A stretch of DNA of 64,000 nucleotides from Blastomonas ursincola (GCF_013607875.1 NZ_VDES01000001.1:1222073-1286072); one strand, 5' to 3'. Positions 16,599-26,443 are shown, counted from the stretch's first letter. Program-made: numbers and translations. The notes: generated by a model from the sequence alone, not told the origin.

Positions 16599-18202
16599 GC
16601 GGCCTGGGCACTCCTGGTCGGTTCGGTCAGCGCCCGGGCACGCATCTGGTCGACCAGCGCGGCAACGGTCGCATGTGCGGATTGCAGCGCGCCCTCCTGC
16701 CAGCCGGGCGTCTGGCTGAGCGCGGCGCTGGCGAAGAAGATGCGGCCATCGGGCTGATTGAGCAAGCGGAAGGCGGGCGTGTCGGTCATCGGATGCTCGC
16801 CGCGATCGCGCACGCCGGGGTTCCAGTTGGGCCAGGGCCCAAGGCTATAGGGAATCTTGCGCCAGTTGACGACCAGCGGCGCGATGCAATCGGCACCATG
16901 GCCGGGATGGACGCTCTCGATCGCGGCGCGTGCCATCGCGATCTGCTCGGCAATCGGCCTTTTGGCAAAGGCCTTGCCCGGCTCGCCCGAGCTGTAACAG
17001 CCCAGGATCATCCCCCTTTCGCCGTGCAGGCCCCAGGACGGATACCAGATCAGGCTGGTCTCGCCGCCGACAAAGGTGAGGCCGCCATAAATCTGGTCGC
17101 GCTCCCAGAAACGTGGGGCCTCGAACGCGACCTTGTTCGAATCCTCGTAGAGCACGCTTGCTATCGCGCTGGCGACGGGCTTGGCGAAATTGGCCTCGAT
17201 CTTCGCCAGCACCGGAAAGGGGATGGTGCACACGCAATAATCGGCCTTGATGACCCGCGCCGCGCCGCTGGCCGTGTCGATATAGGCGATCTCGACCCCG
17301 GCCTCGCTCTGGCGGATGCGCTGGACATCGGCGTTCAGCACCGCGCGTTTCTTGAGGTTGCGCTCGATGCCGACCGATATCTGATCCATGCCGCCGACCG
17401 GCTGGAACATCGTCGCCTGCATATAGAGATTGTCCTCGAAGCCCATCATGCCAAGCTGCTCGTTGGCGAGCAGATCGGCGAGCGGCACCGGTGCATTGGC
17501 GGTCTCGAAGCTCGATATCCCGGCCCCTGGCCCCGTTTTGAAGCCTGAGCGCGTGGTGCCCTTGAACGCATAATCGCCCTGCAGGTCGCCATAGGCTTTC
17601 AAGAAAGGCAGCAGCTTCGCCTTTTCCTCTACGCTGAGCGCGGTATCGAGCGCACCCTGGTTGACCGCCTTGGCGAGCAGTTCGGAAACATGACCGCGCA
17701 TGTCGTTGATCGCGGTGCGCATGCGCAATTTGCTGCCGTTCTTCGCGACCAGATAGGCCGAGCGGCTCGAATTGACCTCGACCTCGAGCGGCACGCCGAA
17801 GCGCTTGGCATAGCCGAGCACACCCTGATGGAAACTGGGCAGTCGCGCCGGACCGGCGTTGAAATACAGGCCTTCGGAGAAGCGCGCGATCTGATCGTCC
17901 TCGCCCTGCATCGCGATGCGATCACCATCGCGCACTGTCCAGGCTTTGCCGCCGACGCGCCCACGCGCTTCGAGCAGGGTGACCGCAAATCCGCGCTGTT
18001 CGAGCTCATAGGCCGCAACCAGCCCGGCAAATCCGGCACCGAGTACCACCACCGAGCGGCCGTTGCCCATATCGCCCGGCATCGGTTCGAGCGCCGCAGC
18101 CTCAGCCACTCCGAACCAGCCCATTGACTGCATTGCGCCCGCGACGGCCGCAACTCCCCCGGCCGCACCGATCCGGTGCAGCATCGTTCTGCGTGTGATC
18201 AC
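16595..18202 (-). CDS. Flavin monoamine oxidase family protein, Tat-exported
   Basis: The 535-residue FAD enzyme has a dinucleotide-binding motif VVVLGAGFAGLVAAYELEQR and then LLEARGRVGGKAW, as in amine oxidases (MAO, L-amino-acid oxidase, putrescine oxidase). The C-terminal FAD contact is the DGRIFFASAALSQTPGWQEG region (split here as DGRIFFASA and PGWQEGAL). I place the start at the GTG at 18202. The protein then opens with VITRRTMLHRIGAAGG followed by a hydrophobic run ending AEAAA, a twin-arginine signal peptide, fitting a folded flavoprotein sent to the periplasm. The enzyme should oxidise amines or amino acids to aldehydes or keto acids with peroxide release. It is co-transcribed with the GNAT gene. 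Confidence 0.88.
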   Translation of the reverse strand: MITRRTMLHRIGAAGGVAAVAGAMQSMGWFGVAEAAALEPMPGDMGNGRSVVVLGAGFAGLVAAYELEQRGFAVTLLEARGRVGGKAWTVRDGDRIAMQGEDDQIARFSEGLYFNAGPARLPSFHQGVLGYAKRFGVPLEVEVNSSRSAYLVAKNGSKLRMRTAINDMRGHVSELLAKAVNQGALDTALSVEEKAKLLPFLKAYGDLQGDYAFKGTTRSGFKTGPGAGISSFETANAPVPLADLLANEQLGMMGFEDNLYMQATMFQPVGGMDQISVGIERNLKKRAVLNADVQRIRQSEAGVEIAYIDTASGAARVIKADYCVCTIPFPVLAKIEANFAKPVASAIASVLYEDSNKVAFEAPRFWERDQIYGGLTFVGGETSLIWYPSWGLHGERGMILGCYSSGEPGKAFAKRPIAEQIAMARAAIESVHPGHGADCIAPLVVNWRKIPYSLGPWPNWNPGVRDRGEHPMTDTPAFRLLNQPDGRIFFASAALSQTPGWQEGALQSAHATVAALVDQMRARALTEPTRSAQAA

Positions 18203-18451
18203 CTCGTGAATGCCCCCATTCGAAAATGCAGGCCTTGTCGACACCCTCACCCGTCGCGGCCAGGCCATCCCGTCGCAGCGCTTTCCCTGGCCAATGCGCA
18301 GGGTTGCGCCGCCCTTTTCGGGTGGCCGCCTTGTTGTGCGATGCAAAATAACTGGTGAAACCAGACCAAGCGTGCCTGCAATAAAATGCGCAGAAACCGC
18401 TCGTTCTTAACCGAAAACGTCTATTCTCAGCTGATCTACGAATAGAAACAT

Positions 18452-18504
18452 CGTTTGCAAACGTGCGCAAGAGGATTCTTCGCATGTGCAAAAAATTCTT
18501 TTGC
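18452..18504. promoter_or_regulatory. Cluster of three palindromes upstream of the monoamine oxidase gene
   Basis: The 360-base gap 18203-18562 contains no convincing gene. Three symmetric sites lie in 53 bases: CGTTTGCAAACG at 18452-18463 (perfect), TGCGCAAGA-ggat-TCTTCGCA at 18464-18484 (imperfect) and GCAAAA-AATTC-TTTTGC at 18488-18504 (perfect). They share a TTTGC/GCAAA core. They lie about 250 bases before the oxidase start and just after the transporter gene end, and look like operators for an unknown regulator. The rest of the gap (18203-18451) shows nothing I can name. Confidence 0.4.
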
Positions 18505-18562
18505 GTTGCGGCGCAAGCCCTCCATCGTGACCTTGGCCAAGCTCGCTCAGGCTGTGCTGCAA

Positions 18563-19846
18563 TCAGGCGACCCGGCTGCGCGCATACCAGCCATATCCGC
18601 CGATCACCGCATAGCACAGCGCCGGCAGCACCAGAGCCAGGCCGAGCTGGCCCGAAAGGTCGGCGATCGCGCCGGTGGCGAGCGGGATAACCGCCCCGCC
18701 GAAGATCGCGATGTTGATGATGCCCGATCCATCCGCCGCACGCGGGCCCAGGTCCTCGCACGCCAGGCTGAAGATGGTCGGGAACATGATCGCGTTCATG
18801 AGGCCGATGGCGAGCAGGCTATAGCCGGAGACCATGCCTTGCGTGCTCGTCGAGACGAGGATCAGCGTGATCGCGCCTGCGGCCACCGCCGCGAGCAGCT
18901 TGCCGGGGCTGACGAAGCGCATCACGCCCGATCCGATGAAGCGCCCGACCATCGCGCCCCCCCAGTACAGGCCGATCAGCTTGCCTGCCGCCTGTTCGCC
19001 CAGCGCCATGACATGCGCCTGCATCAGATAGTTGACGATCAGCGATCCGATCGCGACCTCGGCGCCGACATAGAGGAAGATGCACAGCGCGCCGAAGCCG
19101 AAGCGCGGGCGCGCGAGCAGGTCGAACCCGGCCAGACCGCTGCTCGCCTCGTGCGTCTCGCCCTTCAGCCGGTTGCGGAACAGCCAGACCACGCCGGCCA
19201 CCACCGCAATCGCGGCGGCGATGCCGAGATAGCCGTTCACGATCGCCTGGCTTTCGGCGGTGCGATAGGCATCGAGCGCGGGGCCGGAAAGCTGGTCCGC
19301 GCTGAGGCTGGCGAGGCTGCCGAGGATCAGCGCCGAACCGACGATCGGGAAGACGGTGGTGCCAAGCGAGTTGAACGCCTGCGCGAAGGTCAGGCGGCTG
19401 TGCGCGGTCTGCGGCTTGCCCAGCATCGAGATCAGCGGATTGGCGACGACCTGCACGATCACGACGCCGCTCGCCAGCACGAACAGCGCAAACAGGAACA
19501 GGCCATAGGTGGCGTTGCGCGAGGCGGGGATGAACAGCAGGCAGCCGAGCATCATCAGCAGCAGCCCGCACACCGCACCGCGCATGTATCCGACCTTCTT
19601 GACCAGCTTTGCGCCGGGAATGCCGATCAGCAGATAGGCGGTAAAGAAGCAGAACTGCACCAGCATCGCCTGGGTGTAGTTGAGCGTGAACAGCTCTTTG
19701 AGCTTGGGGATGATCACGTCGTTGAGCGAGGTGATGCCGCCGAAGATGAAGAACAGCCCGAACACGAACAGCCTGAGCTCGGGCGCGTCGACATGGTCGG
19801 TCGCGACGCCGGGTTTGCCGTTCATGTTCTGCGGTGCAAGCGCCAT
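18563..19846 (-). CDS. FHS-family sugar MFS transporter (GluP/FucP type)
   Basis: The 427-residue protein has about 12 membrane segments and follows the fucose/glucose/galactose symporter family: FFIFGGITSLNDVIIPKLKE near 32-51, the NPLISMLGKP motif, the FNSLGTTVFPIVGS segment, and the late AIMFPTIFSLACEDLG stretch typical of FHS transporters. It should import a monosaccharide with protons. The start ATG follows GAGGATGATCGA. As the last gene of the GH3-TonB receptor-MFS cluster, it most likely imports glucose released by the periplasmic beta-glucosidase. Confidence 0.88.
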   Translation of the reverse strand: MALAPQNMNGKPGVATDHVDAPELRLFVFGLFFIFGGITSLNDVIIPKLKELFTLNYTQAMLVQFCFFTAYLLIGIPGAKLVKKVGYMRGAVCGLLLMMLGCLLFIPASRNATYGLFLFALFVLASGVVIVQVVANPLISMLGKPQTAHSRLTFAQAFNSLGTTVFPIVGSALILGSLASLSADQLSGPALDAYRTAESQAIVNGYLGIAAAIAVVAGVVWLFRNRLKGETHEASSGLAGFDLLARPRFGFGALCIFLYVGAEVAIGSLIVNYLMQAHVMALGEQAAGKLIGLYWGGAMVGRFIGSGVMRFVSPGKLLAAVAAGAITLILVSTSTQGMVSGYSLLAIGLMNAIMFPTIFSLACEDLGPRAADGSGIINIAIFGGAVIPLATGAIADLSGQLGLALVLPALCYAVIGGYGWYARSRVA

Positions 19847-19924
19847 TCGATCATCCTCACATTATCGGCGGGGCATCGCCCGCCTCGCCTTGAATAGAGC
19901 AATTGCGGAACCCGCCAAGCGCGA

Positions 19925-21157
19925 TCACGCATCGTGCGGCAGGCTGAGCAGCAGCAGCGCCGCCGCCAGCGCCAATAGGGCGAGCACCAGGAACAGGCTG
20001 GCATAGCCGAAATCGGGCACCATCGTGATCGCGATCCAGGGCATGATCAGCGACGGCGCGGTGTTGGTGAGATTGAACAGCCCGATGCCCAGGCCGCGCG
20101 AGGCGGCATCGGGCAGGATGCGCAGCGTCTGGCTGGCATGCAGCGCCAGGAAGGCGGCATTGGCGGTGACGAACGCCAGATAGGCCAGCTTGGCGGTGGC
20201 AGGGGTTCCGGCCAGCGCCATGACCAGCAACCCCGCCGCGGCGACCAGCGCGGTCAACGCCAGCGCCAGGAACGGACGGCCATGGCGGTCGCTCCAGCGG
20301 CCCAGCAGCAGCGCCGCCCCCACCGACAGGCCGAGCCCGGTCGCATAGAGCAGCATCTTGGCCGCATCGTCCATCATGGGGTCGAGGCTGCGAAGCCAGA
20401 AATAGAGATAGGCGGCCAGCGCCGCGCCCGAGAGCTGCATCAGCAGCCGCGCCAGCCACACGCGCTGGACGACGGATGCGGCGCGCGCGATCGCGGCGGA
20501 CTGGCGGGTGGAACGATCTGCGTCCGGAAAGGGTCCTGATCGCGCGAACAGCAGCAGCGGCAGCACCAGCACCAATGTCATGGCGGCGATGGTCGCGGTG
20601 CGGCCCGCGAGCCCCTGTTCCGCCGCTTCCGGCAGCAACATCGCCGAAAGCGCGCCCAGCGGCGGGGCGAGCGACAGCAGGCCGCCGAGCAGGCCCTTGC
20701 GGTCATCGGGCACCACGTCGCCCGCCCATGCGATCAGTGGCGTCAGCATCAGGTTGAGCGCGATCTGCCATGCAACGACCAGCCAGAGAAGGACCATGAC
20801 CGTGTCGCACCAGACGATCGCCAGTTGCAGCAGGACCGTTGCGGCAAGCCCGGCCGCGACCCAGGTGCGGCGACGGCGCGTGACATCGCTCAGCCAGCCT
20901 GATGCCACGCCCGCCAGGCTTGCCGACAGCGCGCCAGCAAACACGATATAGCCCAGCCAGCGCACATCATCGCCGCCGGCCAGTTCGGTCACCCGTGCAG
21001 GCAGCACCAGCATCAGGAAGGGCGTATAGGCGATCACGCCGCCGGCATAGGCGAGCGCATAGAGCGGAAGGAACGCCGGCGAAAGGCGTGCAGGTGGCAC
21101 GGTCACAATATCAGCCGCCCACCGCTCATGTCCTGTTCCTGCAACCTCTGCCTTCAT
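19925..21157 (-). CDS. MFS transporter (GPH/sugar-cation symporter-like)
   Basis: The 410-residue protein has 12 predicted membrane segments. The cytoplasmic loop after helix 2 contains SGWLSDVTRRRRTWVAAG, and a second central repeat contains LLLGRWSDRHGRP, as in major facilitator carriers. The substrate is not readable, but relatives next to TonB receptors in sphingomonads carry oligosaccharides. It lies 74 bases after the TonB receptor and 78 bases before the FHS transporter, all on one strand. The likely division of labour is disaccharide uptake here and monosaccharide uptake by the other carrier. Confidence 0.82.
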   Translation of the reverse strand: MKAEVAGTGHERWAADIVTVPPARLSPAFLPLYALAYAGGVIAYTPFLMLVLPARVTELAGGDDVRWLGYIVFAGALSASLAGVASGWLSDVTRRRRTWVAAGLAATVLLQLAIVWCDTVMVLLWLVVAWQIALNLMLTPLIAWAGDVVPDDRKGLLGGLLSLAPPLGALSAMLLPEAAEQGLAGRTATIAAMTLVLVLPLLLFARSGPFPDADRSTRQSAAIARAASVVQRVWLARLLMQLSGAALAAYLYFWLRSLDPMMDDAAKMLLYATGLGLSVGAALLLGRWSDRHGRPFLALALTALVAAAGLLVMALAGTPATAKLAYLAFVTANAAFLALHASQTLRILPDAASRGLGIGLFNLTNTAPSLIMPWIAITMVPDFGYASLFLVLALLALAAALLLLSLPHDA

Positions 21158-21231
21158 CCGCCTTGCATCAGGCCCGCCCTTCCGGATCGTCCGTCCTGAT
21201 GGGCGAACGATCCGGGCGTGGCCCCCTTATG

Positions 21232-23856
21232 CTAGAAGTCGACGCGAACGCGAAGACCGTAACTGCGCGCATCGTTGAGGAATCGGATGTTGAGCGACGA
21301 TCCGACCAGCGCCTTTTGCGACACCTCCTCGTCGAGGAAATTGCTCGCCCAAGCCTCGATCCTGAAGTTCTTGATCGTATAGCCCATGCCGAGGTTGAGC
21401 GTCGAAAAGCCCTTCTGCCGATCGGGGAATCCTGCCGACAATGCGGTCTGGCGCGTGCCGTTCAGGAAGACGATATCGTCCTCGTTGAACTGGCTGAGGA
21501 AATAGGACGAGCGATAGTTGAGCAAAGCCTGCCAGTCGAACCGGCCCGGTCCTGCCTGGAAGGATTGCGACAGGCGCGCGCTGATATTGATCTTCGACGC
21601 CAGGGGCAGCCGGTTGCCGACCAGGCTGATCAGCGGCGAATTGCCGCCTGCGCCGAAATCCTGCGCACGCGCATCGGCCACGGTGCCGCGCGTGATCTTG
21701 GTATCGAGGAACGCGGCGTTCAGATCGACCGAGAAATTGCCCGGCAGCTTGAAGCGCAGCTCGGCCTCTGCACCATAGATCCGCGACGCGCCGATATTGC
21801 GGTTGACCAGCGAATAGCCGTTGCACACCGGCGGCGCCTGGGTGGTATCGAGATTGATGCAGGTCAGGTCCTGAAAGACCTGGTTGTTATAGTCGTAATA
21901 GAAGCCGGTCAGGTTGAACACCGCCGGGCGGTTGAACAGATCGAAGGCGTTGCGGCTGCCGACCTCGTAGACCAGCAGATCCTCCGGCCGGAATTCCTCC
22001 GGAATCGGCGAGCCGTTGAAGCTGTCGTTGAAACCGCCCGATTTGTGCCCGGTCGAGACCTTGGCATAGAGCATGTGGTCGTCGTCGATGTCGAACTCCA
22101 CGCCCACGCGCCAGTCGATGAAGTCGAACTTGGCGCGCCCGATCTGCTGGCCGGGAATGGTAAGGTTCGCATAGCTGAAGCCACCATTGGTGTTAGAGGG
22201 GTTGAGCCTCGGGCAGTTGACGAAGCCATTGTCGATATCGGGCCGGTCGATACAGGTGCCGTTGGGATTGGTGCCGTTGGCGATCGACCCGATCTGCGCG
22301 ATCAGCGTGTCGCGCAGACCCGGCCGCGCAATGCCCTCGATCAGGAACTGCGCCTGGCCGCGCGGCGTGGTGATGTTCGACACGTTGAAATTGGGCCGGT
22401 CGAGCAGCGCCGGGCGGAAGCCTTCGGTGCCGACGCGCGTCGCGAAGCAGCAGGCGAAATCCTCGCCGCCGAGCGTCAGCGCCCAGTTTCCGCCGATGCC
22501 GAAGCGCGATTTCTTCTCTTCGGTATAGCGGATGCCCGCGATCAGCCGCAGCCGGTCCGCCACGTCATAGGTGCCGTCAGCATAGAAGGCGAAGCTCTCG
22601 CCCTTCACGTCGGGCATCACGAATTCGGTCGCCGAATAGCAGCAATAGCCGCGATCGGCGAGCGCGAGATAGCCGACCGCCTGGTCCTCGTTGAAATAGA
22701 AGCCGCCCAGATTCCAGCGGAACGGCTGGTCCTCGTTGGCGAAGATGCGCGCCTCATAGACCTGGCTCTTGGACTTGGTCTGCCAGAAATTGCCCGAGAA
22801 ATTGTCGTACTGCACCGCCGACAGATCGCGGCCCGGGAAGTCGATACCGTCGCTCGAGGCATTGACCTGGTAGAAATCGACCGAACGGTAGCTGCCGGTC
22901 AGCTCCGCGCCGAACGTGCCGAAATCATAGGCGATCTTGCCCTGCACGCCCCATAGCTCGTTGGTCATGTCGCCCTGCAGCCCGCGATAGACGACGTCCT
23001 TGAGGTTGAGCTTGTCGGGCCGGATGCCCGTTGCGGCGACCGCGCTGAAGATGTTCGCGCCGGGATAGCCGGTGCCGGTTTCCTTGCCGTAATCGCCGAC
23101 GATCGAGATGCTGAGACGGTCGCTCGGCTCCCACAGGAACGAGAGGCGCCCGGCGTAATTCTCTTCAAGGCCCGCAGGCTTCAGCGTATTGGCCGGCGCA
23201 CCGGTCGAGACGTTGTTGAAGCCGTAATCACGGTTGATGTAATAGGCCGCAGCCCTCAGCGCCGCGGTGCTGCCCAGCGGCACGTTGATCGCGCCTTCCG
23301 CCGCATAGGACGAGCGGTTGGACACTTCCGCCTGCGCATAGCCGCCGAACTGGCCGAGCTTCGGCTTGGCGGTGATGATGTTGAGCGTTCCCGCCAGCGC
23401 GTTGCGGCCATAAAGCGTGCCCTGCGGCCCCTTGTTCACCTCGACGCGTTCGAGGTCATAGAACATCAGGCCGAGGCCGCGCGGACGCGGGATATAGGTG
23501 CCGTTGAGATGCGGCGCCGCACCGGGATCGCCAAGCTCGGTATTGTTGGCCGAGCCGACGCCGCGGATGAAGATTTCGACATTGCCTTCCTGGTTGGCGA
23601 TGCTGAGCCCCGGCACCGCAAGCTGCAACTGGCGCAGCTCGACAATGCCGTCCTGCCGCAACTGTTCTGCCCCCAGCGACTGGACGACACCCGAGACGTC
23701 CTGCGAATTCTCCTCGCGCCGGTTGGCGGTGACGATGATCTCGTCCTTGTCGTTGTCCGCGCCATCGGCGGGACGATCCTGCGCATAGGCGGGCATCGCC
23801 GCCGTGGCCGACAGCAGCGCAAACAGCGCGGCGCGTGCGAACTGGTTCCTCTTCAT
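21232..23856 (-). CDS. TonB-dependent receptor of the beta-glucan locus
   Basis: The 874-residue receptor starts at the ATG at 23856 with GGGAGG ideally placed. It has a signal peptide ending AMPAYAQ, a TonB box region DEIIVTANRREEN, and a plug with VEIFIRGVGSAN and VEVNKGPQGTLYGRNALAGTLNIIT. The barrel ends SYGLRVRVDF. The barrel loops carry several cysteine pairs (GYCCYS, DFACCFA, GTCIDRP with NCPRLNP, LTCINLD with PVCNGYS), suggesting disulfide-braced surface loops. It lies 22 bases after the GH3 gene. From context it imports beta-gluco-oligosaccharides. Confidence 0.93.
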   Translation of the reverse strand: MKRNQFARAALFALLSATAAMPAYAQDRPADGADNDKDEIIVTANRREENSQDVSGVVQSLGAEQLRQDGIVELRQLQLAVPGLSIANQEGNVEIFIRGVGSANNTELGDPGAAPHLNGTYIPRPRGLGLMFYDLERVEVNKGPQGTLYGRNALAGTLNIITAKPKLGQFGGYAQAEVSNRSSYAAEGAINVPLGSTAALRAAAYYINRDYGFNNVSTGAPANTLKPAGLEENYAGRLSFLWEPSDRLSISIVGDYGKETGTGYPGANIFSAVAATGIRPDKLNLKDVVYRGLQGDMTNELWGVQGKIAYDFGTFGAELTGSYRSVDFYQVNASSDGIDFPGRDLSAVQYDNFSGNFWQTKSKSQVYEARIFANEDQPFRWNLGGFYFNEDQAVGYLALADRGYCCYSATEFVMPDVKGESFAFYADGTYDVADRLRLIAGIRYTEEKKSRFGIGGNWALTLGGEDFACCFATRVGTEGFRPALLDRPNFNVSNITTPRGQAQFLIEGIARPGLRDTLIAQIGSIANGTNPNGTCIDRPDIDNGFVNCPRLNPSNTNGGFSYANLTIPGQQIGRAKFDFIDWRVGVEFDIDDDHMLYAKVSTGHKSGGFNDSFNGSPIPEEFRPEDLLVYEVGSRNAFDLFNRPAVFNLTGFYYDYNNQVFQDLTCINLDTTQAPPVCNGYSLVNRNIGASRIYGAEAELRFKLPGNFSVDLNAAFLDTKITRGTVADARAQDFGAGGNSPLISLVGNRLPLASKINISARLSQSFQAGPGRFDWQALLNYRSSYFLSQFNEDDIVFLNGTRQTALSAGFPDRQKGFSTLNLGMGYTIKNFRIEAWASNFLDEEVSQKALVGSSLNIRFLNDARSYGLRVRVDF

Positions 23857-23878
23857 GACATCCTCCCTAATCCTGATA

Positions 23879-26419
23879 TTATTTGCATTGAATGACGGGT
23901 CCGGTCGGCGAGACGATTTTCGCCGAGGACATGACAATTTCGAGCTTTCCTGCGGTCGCGAGGCTGAGCGGCGTTTCGACCCGGGTCATGTCGACCCCGG
24001 CCCTCGCAAAGCAGCTCAGCGGCACCGCGATGCGGGTCCATTTGCCGGTCTTCGCGGCGGCAGTGAGCATGGGGGCGAGCGGGAAGCCGCCAGCACACTG
24101 CGCGCCGCACCCCATGACCAGGCTGACATCAGCCGTGGGCGGGGTATCGACCCTGAGTTCGATTTCGAGCGCGAGTTCGCCGTTCGACTGGCGCGACAGG
24201 TCTTCCGCCTCACCCATCACGATTGCGGCGACCGCCGGTCCGGCGCCGGTCCAGCGCAGCCGCACCGAATCCTCCTGCGCGATGCGGTCTGCCGCCCGCA
24301 CCTCGATCAGATCGGGGCCGGGATTGGTCGAAAGCGCGCCGGGCGGACCGATCAGCAACCGGCGGCCCGCGCCCGGTTTGCCCGCGGCGAACAGCACGCC
24401 GGGATCGGCCGCAGCAACGCTGGCGCGCATCTCGGGCAGCGGCGCAAGATCGCCCTTGTCGGCGAGCGTCAGGCCGAAGCCGTAAGCAAATAGCGGGTCG
24501 TAACCGGCGTCGCCGATATTGACCGCGGTCTGGTCGCTCGACTTCGGCCAGCTATAGGGCAGCTTGCCGCGAAAATCGGCCTTGCCGAAAAGCATGTCGG
24601 CCACGCCGCCGCCTTCCGATCCCGGCAGCCAGGCAGCGACGAACGCATCCGAGGCGTTGAGGAACGGGTTGACCCACATCGCCCGGCCCGAAAGGAAGAC
24701 CGAGACGGTGGGAATGCCCGCTGCCTTGAGCTTGCGCAGCAGCGCGAGCGCCTTGGCATCGTCAAAACCGACATCGGGCCGGTCGCCCTGGAACTCGGCA
24801 TAAGGCTCCTCGCCGAACACCACGATTGCGACATCGGGCTTGCTCGCAAAGCTGCCATCGGGCGAGAGCGTCGCGGTGCCGCCTGCGGCCCTGACCTGCT
24901 CGTCGATGCCTTCCCAGATCGATTGCGCATTGGGGAAATCGCTGCGCTTCGTCCCCGTGCCCTGCCAGCTCAGCGTCCAGCCGCCCGTCTGCTTGGTGAG
25001 GTTGTCCGCGCCGTCGCCCGCGACCAGGATCTTCGCGCCGGGCTTGAGCGGCAGGACGCTGCCCGCATTCTTGAGCAGCACCAGCGATTCGCGCACCGCC
25101 TGCCGCGCCAGCGCGCGATGCTCGGCGCTGCCCAGCAGCTCGAACCGTCCGCCATAGGGCCGCGCGGAAGGCTTGCCCGCCTCGAACAGCCCGGCGCGCA
25201 GCTTGACGCGCAGGATGCGGCGCACCGCATCGTCGAGCCGCGCCATCGGCAGCGTCCCGTCCTTCGCATGCGCCAGCGTGGTGCGCCAGAGCGTCTTCCA
25301 GCTGTCCGGCGCCATGTACATGTCGAGCCCTGCGACGGCCGAAGCGGCGCAATCGGTCGCGGAGCAGCCTTCGACCTGGCCATGACCGTTCCAGTCACCG
25401 ACCAGGAAGCCGTCGAAATTCCAGCGGTCCTTGACCACATCGGTCAGCAGCGAGCGGTTGCCGTGCATCTTCACGCCGTTCCAGCTCGAGAAGCTGACCA
25501 TCACCGATTGCACCCCGGCGTCGAGCGCGGGGAGATAGGGCGGGCTGAACAGATCGCGCAAGGATGCCTCGGCCATCTGGGCATCGCCCTGGTCCTTGCC
25601 GGCATGCGTGCCGCCATCGCCCAGGAAATGCTTGGCGGTGGCGATGATATGCGGCCCGCGCAGCCAGTCGGGATCGCCGACCTTGCCCTGCAGCCCCTCG
25701 ATCAGCGGCGCGGCATAGCTGGTCGCGATCTCGGGGCTTTCGCCAAAGCCCTCATAGGTGCGGCCCCAGCGATCGTCGCGCACCACGGCGAGCGTCGGCG
25801 CAAAGGTCCAGTCGAGCCCGGTGACGCGCATCTCGATCGCGGTCGCCTCGCCGATCTTGCGGACGAGCTCGGGGTTCCGCGCGGCCCCCAGGCCGATATT
25901 GTGGGGAAACAGCGTCGCGCCGACGACATTATTGTGCCCGTGCACCGCATCGCTGCCCCAGATGATCGGGATGCGCGGCAGTTTGCCATTGGGCTTCATC
26001 GACGCGGCGTAGAAGGCATCGGCAGCGGCGAGCCAGTCCCTGGCGGGCGCGTTGTAGCGATTGCCGGGGTCCGAATTGCCGCCGTTGAGCACGGAGCCCA
26101 GATGATAGCGATGGACGTCGTCGGGGGTGACGCTGGCAATATCGGCCTGGATGATCTGCCCGACCTTCTGCTCGATCGACATCGCCGCGATCAGCGCGTC
26201 GATCCGGCGTTCGATCTCGGCATCGGGGCTCAGCTTCGATTCGCGCTGCGGCCAGAGCTCGGCATGCGCTTCGGCGCTGGCGGCTGCCGCAGCGGTGGTG
26301 GCATCGGTAGCGGCGGCAAGCGGCGCGATCCCCAGCGCCAGGGGCCAGGCGAGCGCCGCAAGCGACACAGCACGCAATGCAAGGACAGCCCCACGCGGCA
26401 CGATCATCATCCCTCCCAT
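23879..26419 (-). CDS. Glycoside hydrolase family 3 beta-glucosidase, exported
   Basis: The protein has about 846 residues, with a signal peptide at the N-terminus (hydrophobic run ending PLAAA). The GH3 N-domain is recognisable by IPIIWGSDAVHGHNN, FPHNIGLGAARNPEL, TAKHFLGDGGTHAGKDQGD and GFLVGDWNGHGQV, where the aspartate of GDW is the expected nucleophile. The GH3 C-domain follows (VRESLVLLKNAGSVLPLKPG, then VVFGEEPYAEFQGDRP and FLSGRAMWVNP). The C-terminal 180 residues form a beta-rich domain as in exo-1,3/1,4-beta-glucanases of the ExoP type. The start is uncertain among clustered ATGs (26419, 26410, 26407). It should release glucose from cello-oligosaccharides in the periplasm. It is the first gene of the locus. 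Confidence 0.92.
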   Translation of the reverse strand: MGGMMIVPRGAVLALRAVSLAALAWPLALGIAPLAAATDATTAAAAASAEAHAELWPQRESKLSPDAEIERRIDALIAAMSIEQKVGQIIQADIASVTPDDVHRYHLGSVLNGGNSDPGNRYNAPARDWLAAADAFYAASMKPNGKLPRIPIIWGSDAVHGHNNVVGATLFPHNIGLGAARNPELVRKIGEATAIEMRVTGLDWTFAPTLAVVRDDRWGRTYEGFGESPEIATSYAAPLIEGLQGKVGDPDWLRGPHIIATAKHFLGDGGTHAGKDQGDAQMAEASLRDLFSPPYLPALDAGVQSVMVSFSSWNGVKMHGNRSLLTDVVKDRWNFDGFLVGDWNGHGQVEGCSATDCAASAVAGLDMYMAPDSWKTLWRTTLAHAKDGTLPMARLDDAVRRILRVKLRAGLFEAGKPSARPYGGRFELLGSAEHRALARQAVRESLVLLKNAGSVLPLKPGAKILVAGDGADNLTKQTGGWTLSWQGTGTKRSDFPNAQSIWEGIDEQVRAAGGTATLSPDGSFASKPDVAIVVFGEEPYAEFQGDRPDVGFDDAKALALLRKLKAAGIPTVSVFLSGRAMWVNPFLNASDAFVAAWLPGSEGGGVADMLFGKADFRGKLPYSWPKSSDQTAVNIGDAGYDPLFAYGFGLTLADKGDLAPLPEMRASVAAADPGVLFAAGKPGAGRRLLIGPPGALSTNPGPDLIEVRAADRIAQEDSVRLRWTGAGPAVAAIVMGEAEDLSRQSNGELALEIELRVDTPPTADVSLVMGCGAQCAGGFPLAPMLTAAAKTGKWTRIAVPLSCFARAGVDMTRVETPLSLATAGKLEIVMSSAKIVSPTGPVIQCK

Positions 26420-26443
26420 CCTGTCGGCGGTTGATACGCCTGA

